A stretch of 64,000 nt of DNA from Cordylochernes scorpioides (Eukaryota > Arthropoda > Arachnida > Pseudoscorpiones > Chernetidae): the NCBI GenBank assembly GCA_030710605.1, contig CP092869.1, positions 9,273,854 through 9,337,853 on the forward strand, in the 5' to 3' direction. The notes beneath the pieces were generated by a model that saw only the letters and a program-made list of their open reading frames with translations, searched no databases and was not told where the DNA came from. Below, piece after piece: positions 44,730 through 55,459 of this stretch. Position 1 is the first letter of the stretch; each line of letters opens with the position of its first letter. The translations under genes and the position numbers were made by a program.

Positions 44730-46040
44730 AAGGACCCGTGTGATAGGACAGTAGGAGAACAAAATAGAATTAACGACTACAGCTACAAAGGAGGCAGACT
44801 TTTCCGCATGGTGAAAAATGGAGAAGAGGAACGAGCCCTGTATGTTATACCCAAAAGTATGAGGAAAAGCTTAGTTGTCAAATTCCATGATCTAATGGGA
44901 CATTTTGCGACTGATAGGACTGTCAACAAAATTAAGGAATTGTACTGGTTTCCTTCAATGAAGAGGTACGTTCGACGCCATGTGGCTATGTGTCTCGAGT
45001 GTCTATTTAACAAAGTTCCCGGTGGAAAACAACAAGGCTTCCTACATCCCATTAAGTCAGGCAAGAGACCGTTTTCCATCGTACACATGGACCACGTAGG
45101 CCCCTTCGTGAGAAGTACAAAAGGTAACCAGGAACTTTTAGTGATTGTCGATAATCTGACAAGATTTGTCCGATTAAGCCCTGTAAGGAATACATCGACG
45201 CAGAACGTCCTGAAGGTAATGAAAAGTTTTGTGAATGATTTCAGACTACCCGACAAGATCATCAGCGACAGAGGGTCATGTTTTACCTCAAGGCAATTTG
45301 AAGAATTCTGTCGAGGAAATGGAATACATCATACTCTGAACTCTACGAAACATCCGCAAGGGAACGGGATGGTCGAAAGAGTGAACCGAACAGTATTGTC
45401 CACTATAGCAACCAGTATCGAGGATCCGCGACGGAAGGATTGGGACCTGAAGATCAAGGAGGTAGAGCGAGACCTGAACAATGCGGTGAACAAGACGACG
45501 AATAAAACACCGTTCGAAACACTCCACGGCTATTCCCCTCGATTCCACGATGGGATACTTAGAAGATTAGCCGACGAAGACGTGGACCCATGGACCGAGC
45601 CGGATAGAATTCAAGAGAGTGTGAGAACCCAAATTGAGAATAAACAAGAAATTATGAAGACATACTACGATAAGAAGAAGTGCCGTACAATCCAATTCGA
45701 AGTAGGAGAAATTGTAGTGATGAGGCATGTACCCAAAATGACGGGTGAACCAACCAAGGCACAACCCAAATATCGAGGACCTTTGATAATTACCGAGGTT
45801 CTGCCAAGCGACACGTATAGAGTGACTCAGTTAAGCGAAAGAACCAGTGGACGGTTCTACACGACAACGGCCCATATCAGTCAACTGAAGTCTTGGCACA
45901 GTGAAGAAGATGATTCAGCTACAGAAGAAAGTCCGGACGAGGAGCCAGAAGTAGAAGATACCCCCCGACGCAACCCACGACGTTCCTGCAACGCAAGGTT
46001 CAATCGAGGACGATTGAAATCCAGGAATGGCCGAATGTAG
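44730..46040 (+). CDS. Gypsy integrase
   Basis: Same frame as the gag-RT part, immediately after the TGA. It has the HHCC zinc-binding N-terminus (H...H, then CLEC), the catalytic core with VHMDHVGPF, KIISDRGSCFTS and GNGMVERVNRTV (D, D, E present), and a C-terminal GPY/F-like module KYRGPLIITEVLPSDTYRV. It ends with an acidic then basic tail; the stop codon lies in the 3' LTR. The single TGA is compatible with a CGA-to-TGA transition. Otherwise the element looks functional. Confidence 0.94.
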   Translation, partial: KDPCDRTVGEQNRINDYSYKGGRLFRMVKNGEEERALYVIPKSMRKSLVVKFHDLMGHFATDRTVNKIKELYWFPSMKRYVRRHVAMCLECLFNKVPGGKQQGFLHPIKSGKRPFSIVHMDHVGPFVRSTKGNQELLVIVDNLTRFVRLSPVRNTSTQNVLKVMKSFVNDFRLPDKIISDRGSCFTSRQFEEFCRGNGIHHTLNSTKHPQGNGMVERVNRTVLSTIATSIEDPRRKDWDLKIKEVERDLNNAVNKTTNKTPFETLHGYSPRFHDGILRRLADEDVDPWTEPDRIQESVRTQIENKQEIMKTYYDKKKCRTIQFEVGEIVVMRHVPKMTGEPTKAQPKYRGPLIITEVLPSDTYRVTQLSERTSGRFYTTTAHISQLKSWHSEEDDSATEESPDEEPEVEDTPRRNPRRSCNARFNRGRLKSRNGRM

Positions 46041-46256
46041 GCGCCATCCCGACCAGAGAGCCACAGATAAACAGATTATAAACGCACAGAATATAGAATC
46101 CGAGCTCCCCAGTAGAAGGAATACCCGGAAGACGACGGTACTCTCTGTTATATGTGTTGTTCATTATTATGTTTTTGTTTTAATAAACACTACTAAATTA
46201 TTTCATTGAATCCTCTCTTTCTTTTTCCCAGTAAGAAATGCCTATGGAAGCCAACA
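46036..46256 (+). repeat. Gypsy 3' LTR
   Basis: 221 bp, partner of 40497-40717. Its first bases TGTAG supply the TAG stop codon of pol. Confidence 0.93.
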
Positions 46257-47512
46257 CTACCTAGCTCAGTGGACTAATTTTTTTTCTTTTAGCCTATATG
46301 TGCAGAAAATGTAACACACGCCAAATGCTTACACCAACTTGTATATCAACTTGAGTTAAAACTCAGATACACACATAATAGGATATAGCGAACACAAAAG
46401 ATCCATGTTTAATACTTAATTTGTAATTTGTTTCAGGGTAAAGGTATCACACACATATTTAAAATAATAATAACTCAAAAGTTTTATTGTTATCTCAGTG
46501 TACAAATCTCAATTATGGGTGATTCTACATGGATAAAATTTATTGTTTAAGGATTTCAAGCAAGAATGAGATTTTATACTTATTAGGAACATAAATATGC
46601 CTTTCTCAACATATAAAAAACATGCCATAATTGGCAAACCTACCAAATAATACTTAATGAACATAAAATCTAATTTCCTTTTAAACTCTAAGGTCTCATA
46701 CAAAGGGCAAAAAAAATATGAAATTTTCATACCTATCGAAGTAAGTTAAAACATGTCTTTCTGACATATTAAAGTAAGCTCAAAATTAACAAAGATAAGA
46801 TGTTAACATACCGTTTCTACTGGATACCAGCGTTCCCACCTGTCGGCCATTTCGTCCGCGTCCCGTTCAAAAGCTTGATCAAAACTGGCGTTGTTTTTCA
46901 AACAGCGCCCTCAGTGTAAAAAAAAATTCCTACAGAGTAATAAAACTTATATATAAATATTCTCAGAATAGTTAAAAATAATATTATTATTTAAAAAAAA
47001 AATAGAAAATTTTGGAATAAAATAATAATATTATTTTTTTTTCTTAAAAGAGAAATATCGAAATAATAAATATAGATGCTTAATCCTTTAAGAAATTTAA
47101 AATTCTTCCTTTCTTTTAAAAGAAAAGTTTGAGGTAATAAAAATTGATAAAAATAAGGATAACAAAATATATAATTTATCTTTAAATTTAAGGTAATTTC
47201 TACTTTAGGAAATTCGAAATTAGGCTCCTTCTTATTAGAAGGTTTGAGATAATAATAAAATTGATCAAATATAGGGATAATAAAATATAAATTTATTTAT
47301 TTTAAATTTAAAGTAATTTCTTCTTTAAGAAATTTGAAATCAAACCTCCTCTCTTTAAAAGAGGGCTTGAGATAATAATAAAATTGATCTGGGTATATAA
47401 TTAATTGATTTTATTCATTTTAGAATAAAGAATGGACTTGAAATTTCCCTAAAGGCAACATGATGTTGGGCGTTTCGTTGCATATAAAGGGTGATTGGCG
47501 AATCTATATACA

Positions 47513-48105
47513 GGGCAGGACTCGTGTCATCTCCACCTTTCTGGACTTTAAAGGCATAGGTGCCATCTCCCGCTGGGCATCTTCTCCGGCTTCTGGTGTA
47601 GATCCTTCGCTGGACCTCTCTGCAATGGGCTCCAGGATCCTTGGGCAGGACTCGTGTCACCTCCACCTTTCTGGACTTTAAAGGCATACGTGCCATCTCT
47701 CGCTGGGCATCCTCACCGGCTTCTGGTGTAGATCCTTCGCTGGACCTCTCTGCAATGGGCTCCAGGATCCTTGGGCAGGACTCGTGTCACCTCCACTTTT
47801 CTGGACTTTAAAGGCATACGTGCCATCTCCCGCTGGGCATCCTCACCGGCTTCTGGTGTAGATCCTTCGCTGGACCTCTCTGCAATGGGCTCCAGGATCC
47901 TTGGGCAGGACTCGTGTCACCTCCACTTTTCTGGACTTTAAAGGCATATGTGCCATCTCTCGCTGGGCATCCTCTCCGGCTTCTGGTGTAGATCCTTCGC
48001 TGGACCTCTCTGCAATGGGCTCCAGGATCCTTGGGCAGGACTCGTGTCATCTCCACCTTTCTGGACTTTAAAGGCATAGATGCCATCTCCCGCTGGGCCT
48101 TTCTC
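47513..48105. repeat. 130-bp minisatellite, 4.5 copies, in the 5' LTR
   Basis: Same unit as at 21449, with starts at 47513, 47643, 47773, 47903 and 48033. Two fewer units than the other LTR of the same insertion. Confidence 0.95.
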
Positions 48106-48335
48106 TGGTTCTGTCTGCATCGGGCTTCTGGCTACTTAAACAGGGCCGATGTCATCTTTCTACAGCAGATCTTGGGATACACGTCCAGGGCTGCGTCCTC
48201 CCTGCCTTGACCCTTAGAACCGTCGGCCGATTTCCATCTGGACAACAAACATTCCGGCAAGACACTGTATATATATATATGAAGTAAATGTTTACATCTT
48301 TGTTGGGTCTGTTTGGTGGAAAATCTGGCCCAACA

Positions 48336-49045
48336 AAACCTCAAATGGCATTGAGAAAATGAACAGAAGAAACCCAGATTTTTGCTCAGTATTCAGATCA
48401 GAACTTATAGCCATCTATGAAGCCTTAAAATCCATCAGAAATATTAATTATCAAGACATCTGGATTCTAACTGATAGTAGAAGTGCCATGCAACACTTGA
48501 GTCACACAGGAGAACTTAGAGACAAAGTAAGCAGTAACATAATTGGTTATCTCCAAAAACTCTCAAAAACCTCAAAAATTCACTTTCAATGGATACCCTC
48601 ACACGTTGGCATTGAAGGCAATGAAGCTGCTGATGCGCAATCGAAAAAAGGCACAAAAGAACCCTTGCCACAGAAAAATAAACTTAAATTTAAAGAAATA
48701 GAAACAGCAGCCAAAACCAAAATAAACAAGAACAGGAGGATCCCACCTAAGCACAGTTGGTACAGTGGAGTGAACCCAGGAGGAGCTCTGAACATCAGAA
48801 AAAGACAGCATAAAACGACACTAACAAGATTTAGAACAGGCCATCTCAAGCCATTGTAGATAGAAAATAATAAGAAAATCTACCCCACTTGCCCAAAAGG
48901 TAGCTTGGCACCTGCAGCTCCAGAACACATTTTGGCTTGCATTAGATGTACTAAACAGGACCTTTGGGAGAGGCCGCTGCTTATCATAAAACAGCTTGAG
49001 GAGCATGAACTCAAGGAATTTGTGTTATCTTTACAAAGGGGATGA
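48336..49045 (+). pseudogene. LINE RNase H remainder, C-terminal zinc finger and 3' end
   Basis: Continues the frame broken at 20139 (KT then SNGIEK). RNase H motifs: FRSELIAIYEALKSI (Glu), WILTDSRSAMQHL (Asp) and IPSHVGIEGNEAADAQSKKG (His, Asp). The TAG at 48857 and a frame change follow, then the Cys/His finger CPKGSLAPAAPEHILACIRC and the C-terminal ELKEFVLSLQRG. The tail ends in ACAACAACAG. An RNase H after RT points to the I-superfamily side of the LINE tree. Confidence 0.92.
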
Positions 49046-50329
49046 GAAACAACAACAGAATGAATCTGCTTTTTTTCATTAAGACTGGGTGCACTACTCA
49101 GTGACTGCCCAACTTAGCTCCAATATAAAATGGCCATCTCTGACATTAGGAACAGATGCCATGTGCAGCCGCTCCTAACATGGAGTGTATAGACTGCTCT
49201 TCCTGTATCCCTGGATCATGAGCCCTTACAGGGTACTATCAGCTGGGCCAGCTGAGCTCAGGTTTTTAAGCGAGCTTGTTACTGCTCCCCTTCCTCCTTT
49301 TTCATCCGGGCTTAGGACGGGCAATGCCGGAGTTAGCACATTTCTTTTGAATGAAAAAGACATCTTTAAAGTGTCTCAAAATAATTTTTGTCATAATCTA
49401 GTATCTTTGTTTATTTTATTTTGAAAATATCGTGCCCAGTATTTTTTTCAATGTTCTACTTTGCAGAATTAACAAATTTATCCCAATTTAGAACTTATAT
49501 AAAGTTTTCCATTCCTTCTTTCAAAGTTCTGTCTGTTTGGCTTGCTGTTTGTTTCATTTTAGGAAAATAATTTTTTCTGATGAAAGATTATGGCACTGTA
49601 GAATCTCCATGTGAGGATACCTTTCTGCAAATACAGTTTTTTATATCCAAAACTTCTGTTTTACTAATTAGCAACTCTCTGGTAACCTCCTCTCCCTAAA
49701 GGACATTTGACACTGTAATTAGGTGTCCTTTACAGAGAGGTCAGAGATGGTCTTGTTGTTGCATATTGAAGATGACTTTTAAAAAGGTTGTTGAGGTAGA
49801 AAGTCACAGTTATTGGGGAAGATATTCATTTTTAAAAGTGGGTAGGATGTGCAGGGCAGCTAGGTACAAATACTCATGGAGTATTGGATCAGCATTATGG
49901 ATTGTCTTGTTGCTGGGGAATTTTGTGGATAGAAAAAGCCTCACTTGAAATACACTGAGACATGTTAGCAATAAATTAATGTCAGTCCAATCTCTACTTT
50001 CACACCCCAAGGGAGGATAGGTGTTTAACACTAGTAGGTGTTGAATTAATTAGGGTTTACTGTCTTTGTGAATCCTACCCATGCTGTGTGTATGTTCTAG
50101 TGAAAAGCCCAAGATAGAAGATTTAGAATATCTAGCTACATTTTATACTTTAGCTTCCAGATATTGGTAAGTACCTTCCTTGTAACCAGAGAGGTCGGCA
50201 TAATGGTAAGAACTGGTGGAGTGGATTAGCACCTTGGTTAGTTATGACACTCTTACAATTACTCTTCAATATGGATCTGGAGACTTAATGATTCTTTATT
50301 TAGGTTTGTGTGCTTTATACAGTAAAAAC
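49046..50329. other. Mostly unique sequence with small repeat remnants
   Basis: 49180-49345 includes GGGCAATGCCGGAGTTAGCA and other wording that looks like a short dispersed repeat. 49590-49750 is a third copy of the family at 3793 (CTCCATGTGAGGATACC, AATTAGCAACTCTC, GTCCTTTACAGAGAGG). No clear gene apart from the candidate exon at 50101. Confidence 0.4.
50101..50166 (+). CDS. Candidate 66-bp exon, unknown product
   Basis: A fully open stretch lies between TATGTTCTAG and the consensus donor GTAAGT (50167). It reads EKPKIEDLEYLATFYTLASR then YW, with one base before the first codon. Its entry phase equals the exit phase of the sarcoglycan transmembrane exon (phase 2), so it could be the next exon after a 35-kb intron. 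The peptide does not look like a known sarcoglycan tail, and short open AG-GT pairs arise by chance. Confidence 0.22.
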
Positions 50330-51560
50330 CCCTATATAGTGAACCTCAATGGGACAGAGCTTTTGGTTCACTATAGCCACGGTTTGGCTATTTTTTTTTT
50401 CTTTTCAAAATATTTAGACTGTATAATTAAAGGACAGCCATACACACAAGAAGAGGCTTCCTCTTAATAGTGGTCACTTTGTTTTAATTCCCTTAATTGA
50501 CCAATTTACTTACATTAATACTGAATAATAATAGAAATCGTTAGATGAAAGGTTCTGCTTATCATTTAACATACATGTACCTCTATGTCTAATTTAAAAA
50601 TCAAGACTAATCCTAGGCAAAGTTTTATTAAATATATATTCAAAGATATAAAATAATTTTAAAACATCATTATCACATTATATAATACATTGTTTACTTG
50701 GGAAAATGGCTCTAACACCTTGTTGCTTCAAAGCATTCTTCAGGCATTGCACCATTCAAATAAAGTTAGTGTTTTTCTTCCATTTCATTTTCCCACATAT
50801 TCTTCTAGGTCTAGATTTCGTTTTTTTTTTAACCTGTCTTGCAAAACATTGCTGACTTCAAAATCACCATAGTTAATGGCATGAAAATAGTTTTTTTTCA
50901 TCACGGAACCATTTATTTGGATTTTTTTTTTAGCCCTAAAACGTACGATCGCGATCGCGGCAAAAGTTGAGGTTGATTCCTCTTTGTAACAATTTTTAAT
51001 AGCTTTATATTTTATATTTTATAATAGAAAAGTTATATTCTCTTATTTTAATATGTTCTTAACATTTTGCCTGTGTTGTTTCACTTTGAAAAGTTCTGAA
51101 AATGGCCTTTTTTTTTTAAAGAAATAACGCTTTTGTTTTTAAAATGCTTTGTTTTCTTCATTTTGGAAGCCATTTGTATTTTTATATTTCAAATTTAATG
51201 GATGCAAATATATTCTATTTAATAAAAAGTATAATGTGTTAAAATTTATACAACATACAGCAAAAATAAAGTGCAAAATTCAAAACAAACAATGCCGCTA
51301 AATGAGCTGAAACAAGCTCAAAATTTGGTTGTTTTAATTTTTTTTTTAATTACAATTATAAGTTCGTTATAAGCATAGTATTTTAAATAGATTTTATTAT
51401 TTTGGGACCGAAAATAGGTTTGTTATAAGGGTAGTTCGTTATTCTAAAAATCGCAAAGTTCGTTATAACGATGCTATTTTCAATGGAATGGAATGGAATC
51501 GCGTGGTTGTTATAGGGAAGGTTCGTTATATCCAGGGTTCGTATTAGCGGGGTTTTACTG
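50330..51560 (+). mobile_element. Full-length pogo/Tigger-like element
   Basis: 1231 bp, CAGTAAAAACCCCTATATAG...AGCGGGGTTTTACTG. It contains the internal blocks GAACCATTTATTTGGA and GATCGCGATCGCGGCAAAAG missing from the 1326-type copies, so it belongs to a second subfamily shared with 52732. Confidence 0.82.
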
Positions 51561-52731
51561 TATATATAATTGAATACTTTTTGTCACCCTCTTATCATAA
51601 TTCTCAAACTGATCTAATAGTTGTGAGGCATCAAATTCTGCCCATTAGAGTTTTGTTCTAAGTATATAATTGTTGTTTAATAGTGGAATGTAGAGACAAA
51701 TGTCAACATTTCAGGATGACAGAATTTTTGTATTGATTGTTTATAAAAACACAAACATTGATTTAGATAATATTGTGCTTATTAAAGAGCAAGAATAGTT
51801 CAAGGTCATCAATAGAGGAGTGTTTTTACAACAACAAACAATGTTTCCAGGTGAAAATAAAAAAGTTGCTGAGGTAAAAATAACATTGCACAAGGCAATT
51901 TATTTTTATCAAAGCAATTACCCCATATTCACATTTAAAAAAAGATTTCACAAGTGAAATTGCTAGGTAAAAAAAATCTAATTTGATAATTTACGATTAA
52001 AGTAATAACTATATTCTGTTACATAGCCCCTTCCCTATGGGAGCTGTGACTGTTAGTGATGAATGATCTTGTTGTAACAGAATATATTGGACGCTGTTTA
52101 TCATCATACTCTCAGTTAGAATCATGATGCTTACTCAACTTCAATTACTGTTTGTATATATTCAATAAATAAATCACTATGTATTAAACTCATTATTTCT
52201 ATCAACTCACAACAGATCAACTGTTGTGTTACTGTCAAGGATATCCTCCACATCTTGCTGGTTCTTATTAGATTTGGTTCTGCAGTTTTATCATGGTGTC
52301 AATATAAGGACTGTCATCATTTTAGAGTTGGCTTGGGCACTGTGACAGAATCTTGGAGTCAGCGAAACAAGATGGGGTCCCATTAGATCTCCTAACAGTG
52401 AGATGTGTACAGATTCCTTTGTTTCATCTGCAGGTCAACACACTACGCAGTCATTCTTTCTTGACTAACCCTTTTAAAATAGAAGGCACCTTGCTACTAC
52501 TGAATCAACCATTGAGAAAGTCAACATGTTAATAGGTGTAGTTGCATATAAGATCTTTAAAGCCTTTGCAAATTAGCCATATTACAAATAATTAGAATGA
52601 TGTGTGTGATTTTAATATAATAAATAGTTCTTATTTTCATAACTACCAATAAAAAGTAAAACGATAATATAATTAAAATAATTGTTGAGACAGAACCCCA
52701 ATAAAGCAGGGTCATATTTGGTTACTATATA
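51561..52731. other. Unique AT-rich sequence, no gene seen
   Basis: Only a small inverted repeat (TATATTCTGTTAC near 52010 against GTAACAGAATATAT near 52075) stands out. Confidence 0.4.
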
Positions 52732-53504
52732 CAGTAAAACCCCTCTATAGTGAACCCCAATGGGACAGAGCTTTTGGTTCACTATAGCCACGGTTCTGTT
52801 TTTTTTTTTTACTTTTCAAAATTTTTAGACTGTATAATTAAAGGACAGCCATACACACTGGAAGAGACTGACTCTTAATAGTGGTCACTTTGTTTTAATT
52901 CCCTTAATTGACCAATTTATTTATATTAATACTGAATAATAAAATAAATCATTAGATGATAGGTTCTTCTTATCATTAGCATACATGTACATCTATGTAT
53001 AATTTCAAAATCAAGACAAATCCTAGGCAAAGTTTTATAAAAATATATATTCCAAGATAAAAAAATGATTTTAAAACATCATTATCACATTATATAACAC
53101 AATGTTTATTTGAAAAAAATGGCTCTAATACCTTGTTGCTTCAAAGCATTCTTCAAGAATTGCACCTTTCAAATAAAGTTAATAAGTTTTTTTTTCCCTT
53201 CTATTTCATGTTTCCACATATTTTTCAAGTCTAGATTTCGTTTTTTTTTTAACCTGTTATGCAAAATATTGCTGGCTTTAAAATCACCATAGTTAATGGT
53301 ATAAAAATAATTTTTGTTTCATCACGGAACCGTTTATTTGGACTTTTTTTTAGCCCTGAAACGTACGATCGCGGCAAAAGTTGAGGTTGATTCCTCTTTG
53401 TAACAATTTCAATAGCCTTATATTTTATCTTTTATTATAGAAAAGTTATATTCTCTTATTTTAATATGTTCTTAACATTTTTTTCTGTGTTGTTTCACTT
53501 TGAA
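52732..53504 (+). mobile_element. pogo/Tigger-like element, truncated by assembly gap
   Basis: Starts CAGTAAAACCCCTCTATAG and follows the 50330 copy closely until the run of N. The distal half is not seen after the gap. Confidence 0.8.
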
Positions 53505-53604
53505 NNNNNNNNNNNNNNNNNNNNNNNNNNNNNNNNNNNNNNNNNNNNNNNNNNNNNNNNNNNNNNNNNNNNNNNNNNNNNNNNNNNNNNNNNNNNNNNN
53601 NNNN
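53505..53604. other. Assembly gap, 100 N
   Basis: Exactly 100 undetermined bases, a placeholder size. The Tigger-like element on its left does not resume on its right, so the true gap content or size is unknown. Confidence 0.99.
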
Positions 53605-53976
53605 CTTTCTTATCAGCTTGGAATCAACCTCACCTTTGTATGTACAGGGGAAACATTTTTGCATATTGTATTTATATACGTATATATATGTTATTTAAAA
53701 AATGAGAAATTTTCTATTGATTTTGGAATTATTTTTAAGATTGAGATTATGATCTTGAGATTTGATATATTTTGGAATATACAACGTGTGATCAATACTT
53801 TACAGGAATGAGACTGGATCACGTAAAATATTCAAAATAATGAAATAATTTTATAAAGACCTTATAAATAAAACATTTATCAACACAAAGAAATAAAATT
53901 TGATCACATAGACGCACGCGCTCACGTTTTATCGAATTTATAAGCTCGAGTATATCAGAACATTTTCGAATTTCAG

Positions 53977-54647
53977 TATGGACTGTATTGAAAAACAGCG
54001 AGTCTGCATAGGCTTTTGCTTTAAAATAGGGAAAACAGCTTCCGAATCATTTAACAATTTTGAAGCAGGCTTTTAAAGAAGATGCCCTATCACAATCGAG
54101 GACATTCGAATGGTTTGCACGATTAAAAGCTGGTCGAATAAGCAAGAGAAAGCAAGGATGTTCAAATCGAAGCTTAAGTGTCTTCTTATCACTTTATTTG
54201 ATGTAAAGGGATTGGTACACTATGAATTCGTGCCTGAGGGTCAGATCATTAATCAACATTACTATCTTGACGTATTGCGACGTTTAAGAGAGCCTTTGCG
54301 TCAGAAAAGACCCGAAAAATGGCATCATAAAAATTGGCTCTTGCATCATGACAACGCACGGCCACATACGGCCGTCACTGTACCACTCTATTTGGCTAAA
54401 CACGGAATTGCTTTACTACCCCAGCCACCCTATTCTCCTGAATTGTTCCCAACGACTTTTTCTTTACCCTAAAATTGAAAGAGTCTTAAAAGGACCTCGA
54501 TTTGACTCATTACCAGAAATAAAGGAGAATTCGAAGAATATTTTGAAAAGCCTGAAAGATGAGGATTTTCAGAGGTGTTTTGATATCTGGAAAAAAAGAT
54601 GGAACAAGTGTATAGATAGTGACTGTCATTATATTGAGAAATTTTAA
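53977..54647 (+). pseudogene. mariner transposase, internally deleted and frameshifted
   Basis: It starts MDCIEKQRVCIGFCFKIGKT with the usual mariner N-terminus, then shifts frame (QAFKEDALSQSRTFEWFARL, KAGR). It jumps over the first catalytic Asp region to FKSKLKCLLITLFDVKGLVH, YEFVPEGQ, YYLDVLRRLRE and LLHHDNARPHTA (second Asp present). The third motif is altered: PPYSPELFPTTFSLP where the family has PDLAPCDFFLFP. The tail RFDSLPEIKEN...FQRCFDIWKKRWNKC is present. Dead copy, older than the one at 59332. Confidence 0.85.
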
Positions 54648-55440
54648 ATAAAACTTTATTATACTTTTGTATTTCTTTAAATATTTAGCATTCCTGGAAA
54701 CTATTAGTATTAGGTCAATGGTATTGGTAAGGCAGTCGTGGCAAAAATCTTGAAAGAATGATAAAATAATGATGATTAGAAATAGATTTAAATTTTTTTG
54801 AGCTTATGGAATATAGTTAAAAACATATTTTGATAAAGAAATTGTCTGGCTTAAGGCGTAAGAATAAAAAATGAAAAACTTATTTACATAATGTACAAAA
54901 AATTTGAGCCGGCCATCGGGAAACAACAACAATGAGTTTTTATAAGGGACGCATGACCTCTGGCGGTCGATTTAACAGAGTATTTGAATCTATGAAATAT
55001 AATTTTAAATAAAAAAATATTTTAATATAACACGTATATATATGAAAGAATTGTAACTATTAAAGGACGCAAGTTTTTTCAAATATTAGTGATTTAATGC
55101 TTTCATTTCTTAACTTTATAACGTTCGCCGTTTACCAATTTAAGAGATTCTAAGTTCAGTTTTCCTTCAAAAAGGTGATAGCGAGTCGCCTAAACGTCGC
55201 AAATAAAGATAAAAAAGGTTGTAGTTAATAAATAATAATATACAGAAAGTGTGTGTCTCAATAAAAACTACGAAATTGTCACAAAGGCTTATTTTTCTCG
55301 TTTAACATCAGCAATGAATATAAATAGTTTATTCCGTTATTTTTTAAATCTCTATTTGAGAAGAAAACTAATTAATCATTACAGGTTAATGAGACGTCGA
55401 GGCAGCTAACTACCTCCATGAATGGAAACATTTAGCTGAG
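54648..55440. other. AT-rich non-coding stretch
   Basis: No gene or repeat recognised. Confidence 0.4.
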
Positions 55441-55459
55441 ACTTCTCACCACATAGTAC

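Larger units (their letters stand above)
40497..46256 (+). mobile_element. Ty3/Gypsy retrotransposon, nearly intact
   Basis: LTRs 40497-40717 and 46036-46256 (221 bp, TGTAGGCG...GCCAACA) with CTAC duplicated at 40493-40496 and 46257-46260. The LTRs differ at two positions (about 0.9%). The undisturbed target is visible at 20180-20200. A tRNA-Leu-like primer sequence CAGAAGTGGGAT lies at 40724-40735 (tentative). A single gag-pol frame is broken only by one TGA. No envelope frame. It sits in the 5' LTR of the giant element. Confidence 0.95.
20140..48335 (-). mobile_element. Giant non-autonomous LTR retroelement (LARD-like), 28.2 kb with nested insertions
   Basis: Bounded by long direct repeats 20140-22558 and 40446-48335 (the latter interrupted by Gypsy). 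Each begins TGTTGGATCC and ends GGCCCAACA. AAAC is duplicated at 20136-20139 and 48336-48339. Removing one copy rejoins the LINE RNase H frame exactly. On the - strand a tRNA-Lys-like primer site lies 2 bp inside the 5' LTR (40421-40443) and a purine tract abuts the 3' LTR (22559-22569). After subtracting the BEL (27734-32919) and Gypsy (40497-46256) insertions, the element is about 17.2 kb with a ~12.7-kb interior. That interior has no gag, protease, RT or integrase motif on either strand. It must rely on proteins from an unidentified partner. Confidence 0.9.
40446..48335 (-). repeat. Giant element 5' LTR, interrupted by Gypsy
   Basis: LTR sequence at 40446-40496 and 46261-48335 (about 2.13 kb in total). 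The Gypsy element with its CTAC target duplicate lies between. The uninterrupted order is visible in the 3' LTR at 20140-20200, which serves as the empty site. It has five minisatellite units against seven in the other LTR. Confidence 0.92.

Noticed and set aside
41289..45764. Numerous - strand and off-frame + strand frames inside Gypsy
   Set aside because: Shadows of the single gag-pol frame.
48586..48849. - strand 87-codon hydrophobic frame
   Set aside because: Antisense of the LINE RNase H region.
53466..53811. Open frames running through the N gap
   Set aside because: Artefact of undetermined bases translated as X.
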